From: an uncultured Clostridia bacterium
GTDB taxonomy: Bacteria; Bacillota; Clostridia; Christensenellales; Pumilibacteraceae
Length of the DNA stretch: 27,532 nucleotides
NCBI GenBank assembly: GCA_947086925.1
Contig: CAMUAL010000025.1
Span: 1-27,532, forward strand
Reading direction: 5' to 3'
In this document: piece after piece, positions 8,214-15,767 of the stretch
Numbering within the stretch: position 1 is the stretch's first letter
How the letters are laid out: every line of letters begins with the position of its first letter
Translations under genes and position numbers: made by a program
Notes under the pieces: model-generated
The model's database searches: none
The model's input: the letters and a program-made list of their open reading frames with translations, nothing else
Told to the model about the DNA's origin: nothing

Positions 8214-10091
8214 TTATATGCCGCTTTGCTCCCAATCAATCCAAAGTTTTACAGCCGCATCGCTCGGCATGCGCCAATCCCCGCGCGGCGAGAACGAAAA
8301 TCCCGCTTTTGCGCCGTCGGGGCAGCAAGAGCGTTTGAACTGCGAAGCGAAAAACCTTTTATAAAATTTTACGAGCGCGTCCGAATAATCGTGCGGCTTA
8401 CCGCCGAACGCCGCCGCCGCATACAAAAGCGTTTTCCGAGGCGAACAGCCGCAACGCACCGCGTAAAAAAGGAAAAAGTCGTTAAGCTCGAACGAGCCTA
8501 TAATATCCTCGGTTTTCTGCGAAATTTTTCCGCCGTCGGCGGGCAAAAGCTCGGGACTTATCTCGGTATTTAAAATTCCGATAAGCGCGTCGGCGGTTTT
8601 GCCGCCTATGCGTTTTGCCTCGTAGTCAACCAAAAACTTAACGAGAGTTTTCGGCACGGACGCGTTTACGCCGTACATGCTCATGTGGTCGCCGTTATAC
8701 GTACACCAACCGAGTGCCGCCTCGGATAAATCTCCCGTGCCAACGGCTATTCCTCCCTCGCGGTTGGCTATGTCCATAAGAATCATTGTGCGCATGCGTG
8801 CCTGCGCGTTTTCGTAAGCCGTATCGGTTACCGACAAATCGTGTCCTATATCTTTAAGATGCCGTGTTACGCTCGGTTTAATATCTATTATTCTGTAATC
8901 GGAATTGCTCTCTTTGGCAAGACTAAGCGCGTTTTGCGCGGTCTGCTCGCTTGTGCCGAACCCCGGCATGGATATTGCCACAAGGTCGTTCGGTTTTCTG
9001 TTTGCCGCTTTAAGCGCGCGCAAGCACACCAAAAGCGCAAGCGCGCTGTCGAGTCCGCCCGACACCCCGAGCACGAGTTTTTTCGCCCCCGTATGCACAA
9101 GGCGTTTGCGAAGTCCCTCGGCTTGTATGTTAAGTATAAGCTCGGCTCGCCCGTCGCGCTCGGCCCCGCTCGGCACAAACGGCAAGCGGCTTACGGGGCG
9201 AATAAGATTATCGGTACGCTTTTTAAGAGTAAAACTCACGGCGGTGCGGTTTTCGTCGTTCGGCTTAACGGTATTGTTTTTAATCCGCTCGTGTATGAGA
9301 AAATCAACGTCGATATCGCACACCGTTAAAAGATTGTCCTCGAAAGGTTTGTTTTCGGCAAGTATCGCGCCCTTTTCGGCGATAATTCCGTGACCGGAAA
9401 ACACCAAATCGGTAGTGCTTTCGCCGCGTCCCGCATCGGCGTAAACATAAGCCGAACAAGTACGAAGCGACTGCGACTTGACAAGCGTGCGCCGTTTTTC
9501 CGCCTTGCCCGCGGTTTCGCTCGATGCCGACAAATTAACCGTGACAAGCGCGGCACAGTCGGACGACGGAGGCACCGACGCCCACAAATCCTCGCAGATT
9601 TCAACGCCGATTGTAACGCCCTCGTCGGTAACGAAAAGCATGTTATCCATGGGAACGATTTGCTCGGCAAGCTTAATCATGTGCAGCTTATTTGCTTGCG
9701 TAAAATATCTCAGCTCGTTAAACTCACCGTATTCGGGATAGTTTTTTTTGGGTACGATGCCCAAAATTCTGCCGCCCGAAAGCACGGCGCACGCATTATA
9801 CAGCTTGCCCTCGTGCCTTACGGGAAGTCCTACGCAGATAAGCATATTCGTTTCGGCGGTTTTTTCGACTATCTTTTTAAGCGCGTTTTCCGCTCCCTCT
9901 ATAAGCGTAGACTGAAAAAAGAGGTCGGCGCAAGTGTATCCCGTTACCGAAAGTTCGGGAAATACAAGCAACTCCGCCTTTTTTGCCGCCGCCTTTTTTG
10001 CCGCCGCTATTATTGCGTCCGCGTTAAAGTCGGTGTCGGCAACCTTAATTTCGGGATTCGCCACAGCTACCCGTAAAAATCCGTCGTTCAT
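8214..10091 (-). CDS. nadE: Glutamine-dependent NAD(+) synthase
   Basis: 625 residues from the ATG at 10091, chosen because an AAAGGAG site lies 6 bases upstream; an earlier in-frame start at 10148 adds 19 unrelated residues. It makes NAD from deamido-NAD, ATP and glutamine, the last step of NAD synthesis. The N-terminal nitrilase-type glutaminase carries the Glu-Lys-Cys triad: E46 in VFPELS, K115 in VPKKNYPEY and C166 in EICEDLW. The C-terminal synthetase has the ATP-binding loop SGGLDS (344-349), followed by VGTGDLSE and GWCTYNGD. The length is usual for the two-domain bacterial form. It lies downstream of pdxS-pdxT, with a hairpin between, and just upstream of the patatin gene. Confidence 0.96.
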   Translation of the reverse strand: MNDGFLRVAVANPEIKVADTDFNADAIIAAAKKAAAKKAELLVFPELSVTGYTCADLFFQSTLIEGAENALKKIVEKTAETNMLICVGLPVRHEGKLYNACAVLSGGRILGIVPKKNYPEYGEFNELRYFTQANKLHMIKLAEQIVPMDNMLFVTDEGVTIGVEICEDLWASVPPSSDCAALVTVNLSASSETAGKAEKRRTLVKSQSLRTCSAYVYADAGRGESTTDLVFSGHGIIAEKGAILAENKPFEDNLLTVCDIDVDFLIHERIKNNTVKPNDENRTAVSFTLKKRTDNLIRPVSRLPFVPSGAERDGRAELILNIQAEGLRKRLVHTGAKKLVLGVSGGLDSALALLVCLRALKAANRKPNDLVAISMPGFGTSEQTAQNALSLAKESNSDYRIIDIKPSVTRHLKDIGHDLSVTDTAYENAQARMRTMILMDIANREGGIAVGTGDLSEAALGWCTYNGDHMSMYGVNASVPKTLVKFLVDYEAKRIGGKTADALIGILNTEISPELLPADGGKISQKTEDIIGSFELNDFFLFYAVRCGCSPRKTLLYAAAAFGGKPHDYSDALVKFYKRFFASQFKRSCCPDGAKAGFSFSPRGDWRMPSDAAVKLWIDWEQSGI

Positions 10092-10149
10092 ATCCGCTCC
10101 TTTGAGCCTTTTTTGCGTTCTGCCGCAATCAAAATTATAATTACGCAAG

Positions 10150-10167
10150 CCGCCGCAAACGCGGCGG
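10150..10167 (-). promoter_or_regulatory. GC-rich hairpin between pdxT and nadE
   Basis: A 7-bp all-GC stem (10150-10156 with 10161-10167, loop AAAC on the + strand) lies 18 bases after the pdxT stop. On the - strand it is followed by an A/T-rich but not U-only tail, so it is a weak terminator, an attenuator or an mRNA processing element. A TATAAT follows it on the - strand, without a clear -35 box. Confidence 0.4.
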
Positions 10168-10185
10168 GAACATCAAATCCGCCCG

Positions 10186-10758
10186 CTACGCTTTGCCGCG
10201 AATCATATTCAGAAAATATTTATGCACCGAATGGTTATCGGTCAGTTCGGGGTGAAAACTCGTTACGAGCATATTGTCCTGCCTTGCCGCGACTATGTGT
10301 CCGTCGAGCTCGCACAGGACTTTTGCCTTTCCGTAAACTTTTTCTATCCACGGAGCGCGGATAAAAACAAGTTCCATCGGCTTGTCCGAAAATTCTTCGA
10401 TTACCGCGCGGCTTAAAAAACTGTCGATTTGCCGCCCATAGGCGTTGCGCCGCACTTTTATATCCATTAAGGCAAGGTGAGGACTTTCGCCCTCTATCTC
10501 TTTTGCAAGCAAAATCAGTCCCGCGCAAGTGCCGAAAACCGGCAATCCGCCCTCTAACGCTTTTTTAACGCAATCGAACATACCGAGTTCGCGCATTAGT
10601 TTTCCCATTACGGTGCTTTCGCCGCCGGGGATAATAAGTCCGTCCATATCGGCAAAATCGCTCTTTTGCCGAATCTCGAAACTTTCCGCTCCCAAATTCG
10701 ACAAAATGCGCTCGTGCTCGATAAACGCGCCCTGCAAGGCAAGTACGCCTATACGCAA
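10186..10758 (-). CDS. pdxT: PLP synthase glutaminase subunit
   Basis: 190 residues, the usual length. PdxT releases ammonia from glutamine and passes it to PdxS for pyridoxal 5'-phosphate synthesis. It is a class I glutamine amidotransferase with GGEST (46-50), nucleophile C78 in FGTCAGL, and H169/E171 in SFHPEL. The start is a TTG at 10758, one base after the pdxS stop codon, with a GAGG ribosome site inside the end of pdxS. The initial MRIGVLALQG fits the family N-terminus, so the rare start codon is credible. PdxS and PdxT form a 24-subunit complex, and the tight spacing suggests coupled translation. Confidence 0.96.
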   Translation of the reverse strand: MRIGVLALQGAFIEHERILSNLGAESFEIRQKSDFADMDGLIIPGGESTVMGKLMRELGMFDCVKKALEGGLPVFGTCAGLILLAKEIEGESPHLALMDIKVRRNAYGRQIDSFLSRAVIEEFSDKPMELVFIRAPWIEKVYGKAKVLCELDGHIVAARQDNMLVTSFHPELTDNHSVHKYFLNMIRGKA

Positions 10759-10759
10759 T

Positions 10760-11641
10760 TTATTTACCTCTTTCCGCCATCAAAAGGGCGATTTCCTGCT
10801 CGTTTATACCAACCATTGCTTCACCCAAATCTTCGCTGAGTTCTGCGAGAATTTCGGGGTTGTTGTAATTTGTAACCGCCTTTACGATTGCCGCCGCACG
10901 CTTGGCGGGATTACCCGACTTGAATATGCCCGAGCCTACGAACACGCCCTCGGCGCCGAGTTGCATCATTAAAGCCGCGTCGGCGGGAGTAGCCACGCCG
11001 CCCGCCGCAAAGTTTACAACGGGAAGTTTTTTGTTTTCGGCTACGTACTTTATAAGCTCGTAAGGAACTTGCAACTGCTTTGCCGCCTCGTACAGTTCAT
11101 CGCCGCTCATAGACGAAATTCTGCGTATTTCCGACTGCATCATGCGCATATGGCGTACGGCTTGCACAACGTCGCCCGTTCCCGGTTCGCCCTTCGTGCG
11201 AATCATAGACGCGCCTTCTTGGATTCTGCGCAATGCCTCGCCCAAATCTTTTGCGCCGCACACAAACGGCACTTTGAATTTTGTTTTGTCAACGTGATAA
11301 ACGTCGTCGGCGGGCGAAAGCACTTCGCTCTCGTCGATATAATCGATTCCGATAGCCTGCAAAATCTGCGCCTCGGCAAAGTGCCCTATGCGGCATTTCG
11401 CCATTACGGGAATACTCACCGCGCGCTGAATCCCCTTAATCATTTTGGGGTCGCTCATGCGCGAAACGCCGCCCGCCGCGCGAATATCGGCGGGGATTCG
11501 CTCCAACGCCATAACGGCGCATGCGCCCGCTTTTTGCGCGATTTCGGCTTGTTCGGGGGTGGTTACGTCCATTATAACTCCGCCTTTAAGCATTTGCGCA
11601 AGATTTTTGTTAAGATTATACTGCGTGTTTTTGCTTGTCAT
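10760..11641 (-). CDS. pdxS: PLP synthase lyase subunit
   Basis: 293 residues, full length. PdxS builds pyridoxal 5'-phosphate from ribose 5-phosphate, glyceraldehyde 3-phosphate and ammonia. The sequence is highly conserved: GGVIMDV (20-26, catalytic Asp25), the Schiff-base Lys82 in PVMAKCRIGH, and Lys150 in the MIRTKGEPGTG phosphate/second-lysine motif. It is a (beta/alpha)8 barrel acting in the cytoplasm. An AAGGAGC ribosome site lies 12 bases upstream of the ATG. It follows rplI after 68 bases with no strong terminator or promoter seen, and precedes pdxT by one base. Confidence 0.98.
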   Translation of the reverse strand: MTSKNTQYNLNKNLAQMLKGGVIMDVTTPEQAEIAQKAGACAVMALERIPADIRAAGGVSRMSDPKMIKGIQRAVSIPVMAKCRIGHFAEAQILQAIGIDYIDESEVLSPADDVYHVDKTKFKVPFVCGAKDLGEALRRIQEGASMIRTKGEPGTGDVVQAVRHMRMMQSEIRRISSMSGDELYEAAKQLQVPYELIKYVAENKKLPVVNFAAGGVATPADAALMMQLGAEGVFVGSGIFKSGNPAKRAAAIVKAVTNYNNPEILAELSEDLGEAMVGINEQEIALLMAERGK

Positions 11642-11709
11642 ATGTTTATACTTGCTCCTTAAAATTGATTTTTATTTAATGTGCGCCTGCTTTTACCGTA
11701 TTAGTAAAA

Positions 11710-12153
11710 TTATTGCGCTTCCACAATAACCGTGAGCTTTGCCGAAATCTCGGCGTAGCATTTAACGGTAACGGAATAACGCCCGAGTGCTTTTATGGGC
11801 TCGGCTATTACTATCTTTTTCTTGTCGACTTCGTAACCCTTTGCGCTCAGCGCGTCGGCAATGTTCTGCGTGTTTAGCGCGCCGAACAGCTTTCCCGATT
11901 CGCCCACCTTTATTTTTACGGTAACAGTTTCGGAGTCGAGCTTCTTTTTGAGTTCCTGCGCGGCGGCTTTTTCAACCGCCTTGCGATGTTCTGCCGCTTC
12001 CGCCGAAATACGCGCGCTGTTTAATGTAGATGCGGTAGCCTCGGCGGCAAGATTGTTTTTAAATAAAAAGTTGCGGGCATAACCGTCGGATACGTTTATA
12101 ATTTCGCCCTTTTTGCCTTGCCCTTTAACATCGGCTTTAAGTATTACTTTCAT
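11710..12153 (-). CDS. rplI: 50S ribosomal protein L9
   Basis: 147 residues, typical for bacterial L9. The N-terminal 23S rRNA-binding domain has the family signature (MKVILKADVKGQGKKGEI, then VSDGYARNFL). A long charged central helix follows (about 45-75), then the C-terminal domain with GKLFGALN and a closing beta segment. An AGAGGTG site lies 6 bases before the ATG. The gene is 17 bases downstream of the YybS-like gene, an arrangement known from Bacillus and relatives. Confidence 0.97.
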   Translation of the reverse strand: MKVILKADVKGQGKKGEIINVSDGYARNFLFKNNLAAEATASTLNSARISAEAAEHRKAVEKAAAQELKKKLDSETVTVKIKVGESGKLFGALNTQNIADALSAKGYEVDKKKIVIAEPIKALGRYSVTVKCYAEISAKLTVIVEAQ

Positions 12154-12170
12154 ATATATTCACCTCTCGT

Positions 12171-13217
12171 TTATTTTTCGCTCAGTGCCCAATCCAAGCA
12201 ACGCCTTATGTTTATTACTGCGTCTGAAAGTCCTATGAATCCTATTATAATCATGCCCCACTCGTAAAAAACCGCCGACGCCGTTATTATGAGCCAAAAC
12301 ACCGCAAGTGCCGCAATCTTCGCCTTGCCGCCGAACCGCAGTGCCGAATGGTATAACAGCGTAATTCCGCAAAGCGTCGTCGGCAAAGTTATCATTACGT
12401 TTACGACTGTGCGCACCACTTCGCGCATGGGGTCGTAAAACGCCAAAAACGCGAATAAAAGCGCGGGCAGCACCGCTCCCAAAAGATATGTTTTGCCGAG
12501 CCGCAAGTCTTTTATCTGCGTTTGACCGCAGATGCCTTTTTCGGTGTCGCTCGGATTTAAGAAAACCTCGTTCATGCTTTCGCCGAAAGCTTTCGCGCCC
12601 GTTGCGGCAACTCCGCCCGCAAACACTCCGTAACCCGTCAAGTACCAAAGCGTGTTGCCCTCTAACTCGGAAAACAGGTGCTTGCCGTACTCCCGCATAA
12701 TTTCCGACGTGTACAGCTCGTCGTACTCCGACAGCTTTATATGCCCGAGTTCCGATTCCGTAAGCGCGGAGTAATGTCTTTTGCTTAGCGCGTAAACTAT
12801 CGGGTCGGACGAAAGCTTTTCGTACGCGCCCGCTATGCAGTCGCTCGCACCGAGTCCCTCGCACAACGCCCAAACAAACACCGACGCACACACGGCAATC
12901 AAACAAACCGCCGCGCAAAGAGCAATCTCCCACCATACGGTGAGCCTTCGTCTTACAATCGCGGGGACGGTGAGCGCAAGCATTACAACGCTTCCGCCTG
13001 CCGAAAACAGACCGAATCCGCTTATTAGAGCAGACGAAACAAAGTTTAAAAGCGCGAACAGCGGAATAAGCCACGGCTTAACGCAAACACCGAGATAGTA
13101 AGCCGCCACGCACATAACGGGAACGGTTAATACGGAGAGCGCGGGAGAAAATACGTTTACCGTAATAAGCAACGGCAAAATCAAGCCGAGCGTTAAATGC
13201 ACGTATTTTTTTGCCAC
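12171..13217 (-). CDS. YybS-like (DUF2232) polytopic membrane protein
   Basis: 348 residues starting with GTG at 13217, which follows a GGGAG site 9 bases upstream. Hydrophobic helices occupy residues 8-90, 98-120 and most of 245-340, with a hydrophilic central segment (about 125-190) probably facing outward or inward as one domain. Family assignment rests on the overall plan and on the gene position directly before rplI: in Bacillus subtilis yybS precedes the gdpP homologue yybT and rplI. Here no gdpP intervenes. The biochemical role of the family is not established. It heads the - strand block behind the promoter at 13255-13284. Confidence 0.72.
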   Translation of the reverse strand: MAKKYVHLTLGLILPLLITVNVFSPALSVLTVPVMCVAAYYLGVCVKPWLIPLFALLNFVSSALISGFGLFSAGGSVVMLALTVPAIVRRRLTVWWEIALCAAVCLIAVCASVFVWALCEGLGASDCIAGAYEKLSSDPIVYALSKRHYSALTESELGHIKLSEYDELYTSEIMREYGKHLFSELEGNTLWYLTGYGVFAGGVAATGAKAFGESMNEVFLNPSDTEKGICGQTQIKDLRLGKTYLLGAVLPALLFAFLAFYDPMREVVRTVVNVMITLPTTLCGITLLYHSALRFGGKAKIAALAVFWLIITASAVFYEWGMIIIGFIGLSDAVINIRRCLDWALSEK

Positions 13218-13254
13218 TGTGCCACTCTCCCGAAGGATTATCCAATCCCGTTTA

Positions 13255-13284
13255 ATTGTATACCAACCGAGTAGGCATTGTCAA
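13255..13284 (-). promoter_or_regulatory. Promoter of the yybS-like/rplI/pdxST block
   Basis: On the - strand, TTGACA (13284-13279) is followed 18 bases later by TACAAT (13260-13255). The leader to the GTG start is about 30 bases. Confidence 0.75.
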
Positions 13285-13364
13285 GATAATTGCGCATTTA
13301 GCGAATATCTTAACGCTCGTATGGCAACACTAAGCTTGACGATTAAATTAAAGGAGTATGATTT

Positions 13365-13667
13365 ATGAAAGACATTAAATGCGGACTCAAAGAATGTAAG
13401 TACAACAAAGGCTACTGCTGTTGCAGTAAAAGCATAGACGTAAGCACTCAAACCGATTGCCTTACCTACTCACCCGACGAGAAAAAACGCACCTCGCTTT
13501 TCGAAGCCGCCGACGACTTTATTCCCGCGAATTACAGCGTAGACACCGCCGTTACATGCAACGCAAAGTGTATATTCAACAAAGACAACCGTTGCATAAG
13601 CAACGGCATAACCGTTATGGGTCAAGGCGCGGGCGAAGTAGTGTGCCTGACTTATGTAAAAGACTGA
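13365..13667 (+). CDS. Tandem DUF1540 cysteine-rich protein
   Basis: 100 residues with two copies of the DUF1540 cysteine module. The first has C6, C11, C18 and C32 (with extra C19 and C20); the second has C65, C69, C77 and C94. The spacings fit small metal-binding knuckles, by inference. DUF1540 proteins are common in Clostridia and their function is unknown. An AAGGAG site at 13351-13356 lies 8 bases before the ATG. No clear promoter was found in the divergent 147-base region it shares with the yybS-like gene, although the gene ends at a good terminator. It is cytoplasmic, with no signal peptide. Confidence 0.85.
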   Translation: MKDIKCGLKECKYNKGYCCCSKSIDVSTQTDCLTYSPDEKKRTSLFEAADDFIPANYSVDTAVTCNAKCIFNKDNRCISNGITVMGQGAGEVVCLTYVKD

Positions 13668-13712
13668 AAAACGTATAACTTTTTTTAAACAAAAAAACAC
13701 GCAAAAACTTTA

Positions 13713-13755
13713 AAAGGCGAGGCGGAATTTCAAACCGCTTCGCCCTTTTTTATTA
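13713..13755. terminator. Terminator between the DUF1540 gene and the convergent glycosyltransferase
   Basis: Bases 13713-13725 pair with 13735-13748 (one bulge and one G-T pair), followed by a T run on the + strand. The complementary side is also T-rich on the - strand, so it may act in both directions. Confidence 0.75.
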
Positions 13756-13804
13756 TCTCGACGAACATGCCGCTGTTTTTTTGCGCTTACAATTTATAGG
13801 GGGA

Positions 13805-14881
13805 CTATCGTTGCGCCTCGTCGAACATTTTCAGATTGCTTTGTATGCGAGCGTCGTCACCGAACGAAAGCGCGATTCGAGCCTCGGAAGATGCCTTTTT
13901 GAACTGTCCGAACTGATAGTACGCAATGCTGAGAAGGTCGTGAAGCGGCGCGCCCCATGCGTCGGGTTCGGTTATATAGCTGAGTTTTCGCTCGGTTATT
14001 TTAAGTCCCGTGCTTGCCGCATACATCACTCCCGCATAATTCGCGGTATCGTAAAAGGCACGGGCAAGCTGTAAATACGGCTCGCGCGTATCGGGCGATT
14101 CCGCCACCGCTCTCAGCGCCCAAGAAATCGCCTCGTTTTTATTCCCCATGCGCGCGTAACACTTTGAAATATACCGCATGGAGGCGGCGCGCTCGTCGTT
14201 CCACGTTGCCGACTTTAAGCTTAAATGACGCATAAGCTCGCTTATGGCCTCTTTATATAAACCCGCAAACATGTATTCGCGTCCGAGATAGTGCGAAGTG
14301 CGGTCGTCGTCGGGATTTTCGCGAGCGGCGATTTCAAGCAAAGGCAAATACGACGAGCGCGACTTTGCGCTGTCGGGATAATGCGTAACCTGCATGCCGT
14401 AGGCGTAAGCCGACTGCACGTTTATTCCGTAGTCGGGCACAAGCACCTCGTGCACCGCGCCCTTCCATTTGTAGCCTTTTTTGTGTATTTTATCCGCCCA
14501 AAAAACCACGCCGTCGCTTCCGTCGGGATTTTTGCTCCACACGTATCTGTACATAAAACGAGTCGCTTCGGGAGCTTTTTCGGCGGCGTTCTCCAAACGC
14601 TTGCGCCACCCAGTTTCGGCAACTTCGTCAAGGTCGAGGCAAAAATACAAATCCCCGTCGTCGGGCACGTAATTCAAGCCGAGATTCCGCGCCGTATCGA
14701 AACGAAACGGGTTTATAACCTGCGTGTTTACCGTCGCGCCGAGCTTTTTCAAAACCTTAACGGAATCGTCCGTCGAACCCGTATCCATAACGAACACGCC
14801 GTCGGCGTCAGATACCGACTTCATAAACCTTGCGGCAAACTTGCTCTCGTTTTTGCAAATCGCATACACGTATATTTTCAT
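13805..14881 (-). CDS. Family 2 glycosyltransferase with TPR-like C-terminal region
   Basis: 358 residues. The N-terminal 110 residues are a GT-A domain of GT2 type: YAICKNES (6-13), the nucleotide-binding MDTGSTDDS (32-40), FDTARNLGL (61-69) and the DxD-like metal motif at D83/D85 in CLDLDE. The later part (about 175-355) is a series of helical pairs such as ARENPDDDRTSHYLGREYM and AISWALRAVAESP, typical of TPR repeats. This plan is known in Clostridia and Bacilli as 'glycosyltransferase family 2, TPR containing'. It has no signal peptide or membrane helix, so it probably glycosylates a protein or cell-wall precursor in the cytoplasm. The ribosome site is weak. Its gene is divergent from the HAD gene. 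The acceptor is unknown. Confidence 0.85.
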   Translation of the reverse strand: MKIYVYAICKNESKFAARFMKSVSDADGVFVMDTGSTDDSVKVLKKLGATVNTQVINPFRFDTARNLGLNYVPDDGDLYFCLDLDEVAETGWRKRLENAAEKAPEATRFMYRYVWSKNPDGSDGVVFWADKIHKKGYKWKGAVHEVLVPDYGINVQSAYAYGMQVTHYPDSAKSRSSYLPLLEIAARENPDDDRTSHYLGREYMFAGLYKEAISELMRHLSLKSATWNDERAASMRYISKCYARMGNKNEAISWALRAVAESPDTREPYLQLARAFYDTANYAGVMYAASTGLKITERKLSYITEPDAWGAPLHDLLSIAYYQFGQFKKASSEARIALSFGDDARIQSNLKMFDEAQR

Positions 14882-15017
14882 TTTTCAACGACCGACCTTA
14901 ATTTTTTACGCAACTTGTTTTCGTCCGACTTCGGTTTTTAATATCCGACGCAATAAAGCCGCTCTTTTAATATATGCCGAGATTGCGCAAGCCGTTCTTT
15001 ATAATGCGATTTTGAAG

Positions 15018-15046
15018 TTGACAAATCCGACGCCCGCAAGTATAAT
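15018..15046 (+). promoter_or_regulatory. Perfect consensus promoter, probably giving a leaderless HAD mRNA
   Basis: TTGACA at 15018-15023 and TATAAT at 15041-15046 are 17 bases apart. The -10 box ends only 6 bases before the ATG at 15053, so the expected start site is at or next to the start codon and there is no room for a ribosome binding site. The remaining 14882-15017 stretch holds no gene that I can see. Confidence 0.85.
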
Positions 15047-15052
15047 AAAATC

Positions 15053-15697
15053 ATGATAAACACCATACTTTTCGATTTGGACGGCACTCTTTTAAACACG
15101 CTCGACGACCTTTGCGACAGCGTTAATTTCGCGCTTGCGGAGTTCGGCTACCCCGAGCGCACACTCGACGAAGTGCGCGGTTTTGTGGGCGAAGGAGTGC
15201 GTTTGCTTGTAAACCGCGCTCTGCCCGCCCGAGCAAAAGAAAAAACCGACGAAGTTCTTGCGGTTTTCGAAAAGCACTACGACAAAAACAAAGAGAACAA
15301 GACGCGCCCGTACGACGGCATACCCGAAATGCTCGATTCCGTGTGCCCCGTTTACAAAACGGCGATAGTTTCGAACAAATACAACAAAGCGGTGGAACAA
15401 CTGCGCGACACGCTGTTTCCGCAAATAGGTCTTGCCGTAGGAGAACAGTCGGGAATAAACAAAAAACCCGCGCCCGATATGGTTGAGTACGCTTTAAATA
15501 AATTGAAGTCGGAAAAGAAAAACGCCGTATACGTAGGCGACAGCAACATAGACATTTTAACGGCGCGAAACAGCGGACTTCCCATAATAGCGGTAAGTTG
15601 GGGATTTCGCGAGCGCGCACTGCTCGAAGAAATGAAAGCCGATATAATAATAGACAATCCGCGCGAATTACTCGCGGCAATCAAAAGTCTTAAATAA
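15053..15697 (+). CDS. HAD-superfamily phosphatase, phosphoglycolate phosphatase-like
   Basis: 214 residues. All HAD motifs are present: motif I D8-x-D10 in FDLDGTLLNT, motif II S107 in AIVSNKY, motif III Lys137/138 in NKKPAPD and motif IV D163/D167 in VGDSNIDI. The helical cap between residues 16 and 85 is of the Gph/PGMB type. It probably hydrolyses a small phosphate ester in the cytoplasm; phosphoglycolate is the usual annotation but specificity cannot be read from sequence. The start is fixed because motif I begins at residue 7, so no later start is possible. There is no ribosome site: the promoter -10 box ends 6 bases before the ATG. Confidence 0.9.
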   Translation: MINTILFDLDGTLLNTLDDLCDSVNFALAEFGYPERTLDEVRGFVGEGVRLLVNRALPARAKEKTDEVLAVFEKHYDKNKENKTRPYDGIPEMLDSVCPVYKTAIVSNKYNKAVEQLRDTLFPQIGLAVGEQSGINKKPAPDMVEYALNKLKSEKKNAVYVGDSNIDILTARNSGLPIIAVSWGFRERALLEEMKADIIIDNPRELLAAIKSLK

Positions 15698-15717
15698 AAT
15701 CCGTAACACGCATATAA

Positions 15718-15754
15718 AAAGCGGCGGTGCGATTTTTGTTCGCACCGCCGCTTT
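15718..15754. terminator. Bidirectional terminator between HAD and glycosidase genes
   Basis: A perfect 15-bp stem (15718-15732 with 15740-15754) with a 7-base loop and A/T flanks on both sides sits between the convergent genes ending at 15697 and 15768. Confidence 0.9.
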
Positions 15755-15767
15755 GTTATTCATAACA

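Noticed and set aside
8840..10076. Several + strand open frames opposite nadE
   Set aside because: nadE has all catalytic motifs across both domains; the opposite frames show none and lack start signals.
11683..11718. Hairpin just after rplI as a terminator
   Set aside because: The inner stem is only six A/T-rich base pairs with no U run after it, so read-through into pdxS is more likely.
12160..13074. 304-residue open frame overlapping the yybS-like gene on the same strand
   Set aside because: It is rich in Arg, Cys and His with no domain, and lies in another frame of a gene with clear membrane helices and a promoter and ribosome site. It is a by-product of codon bias.
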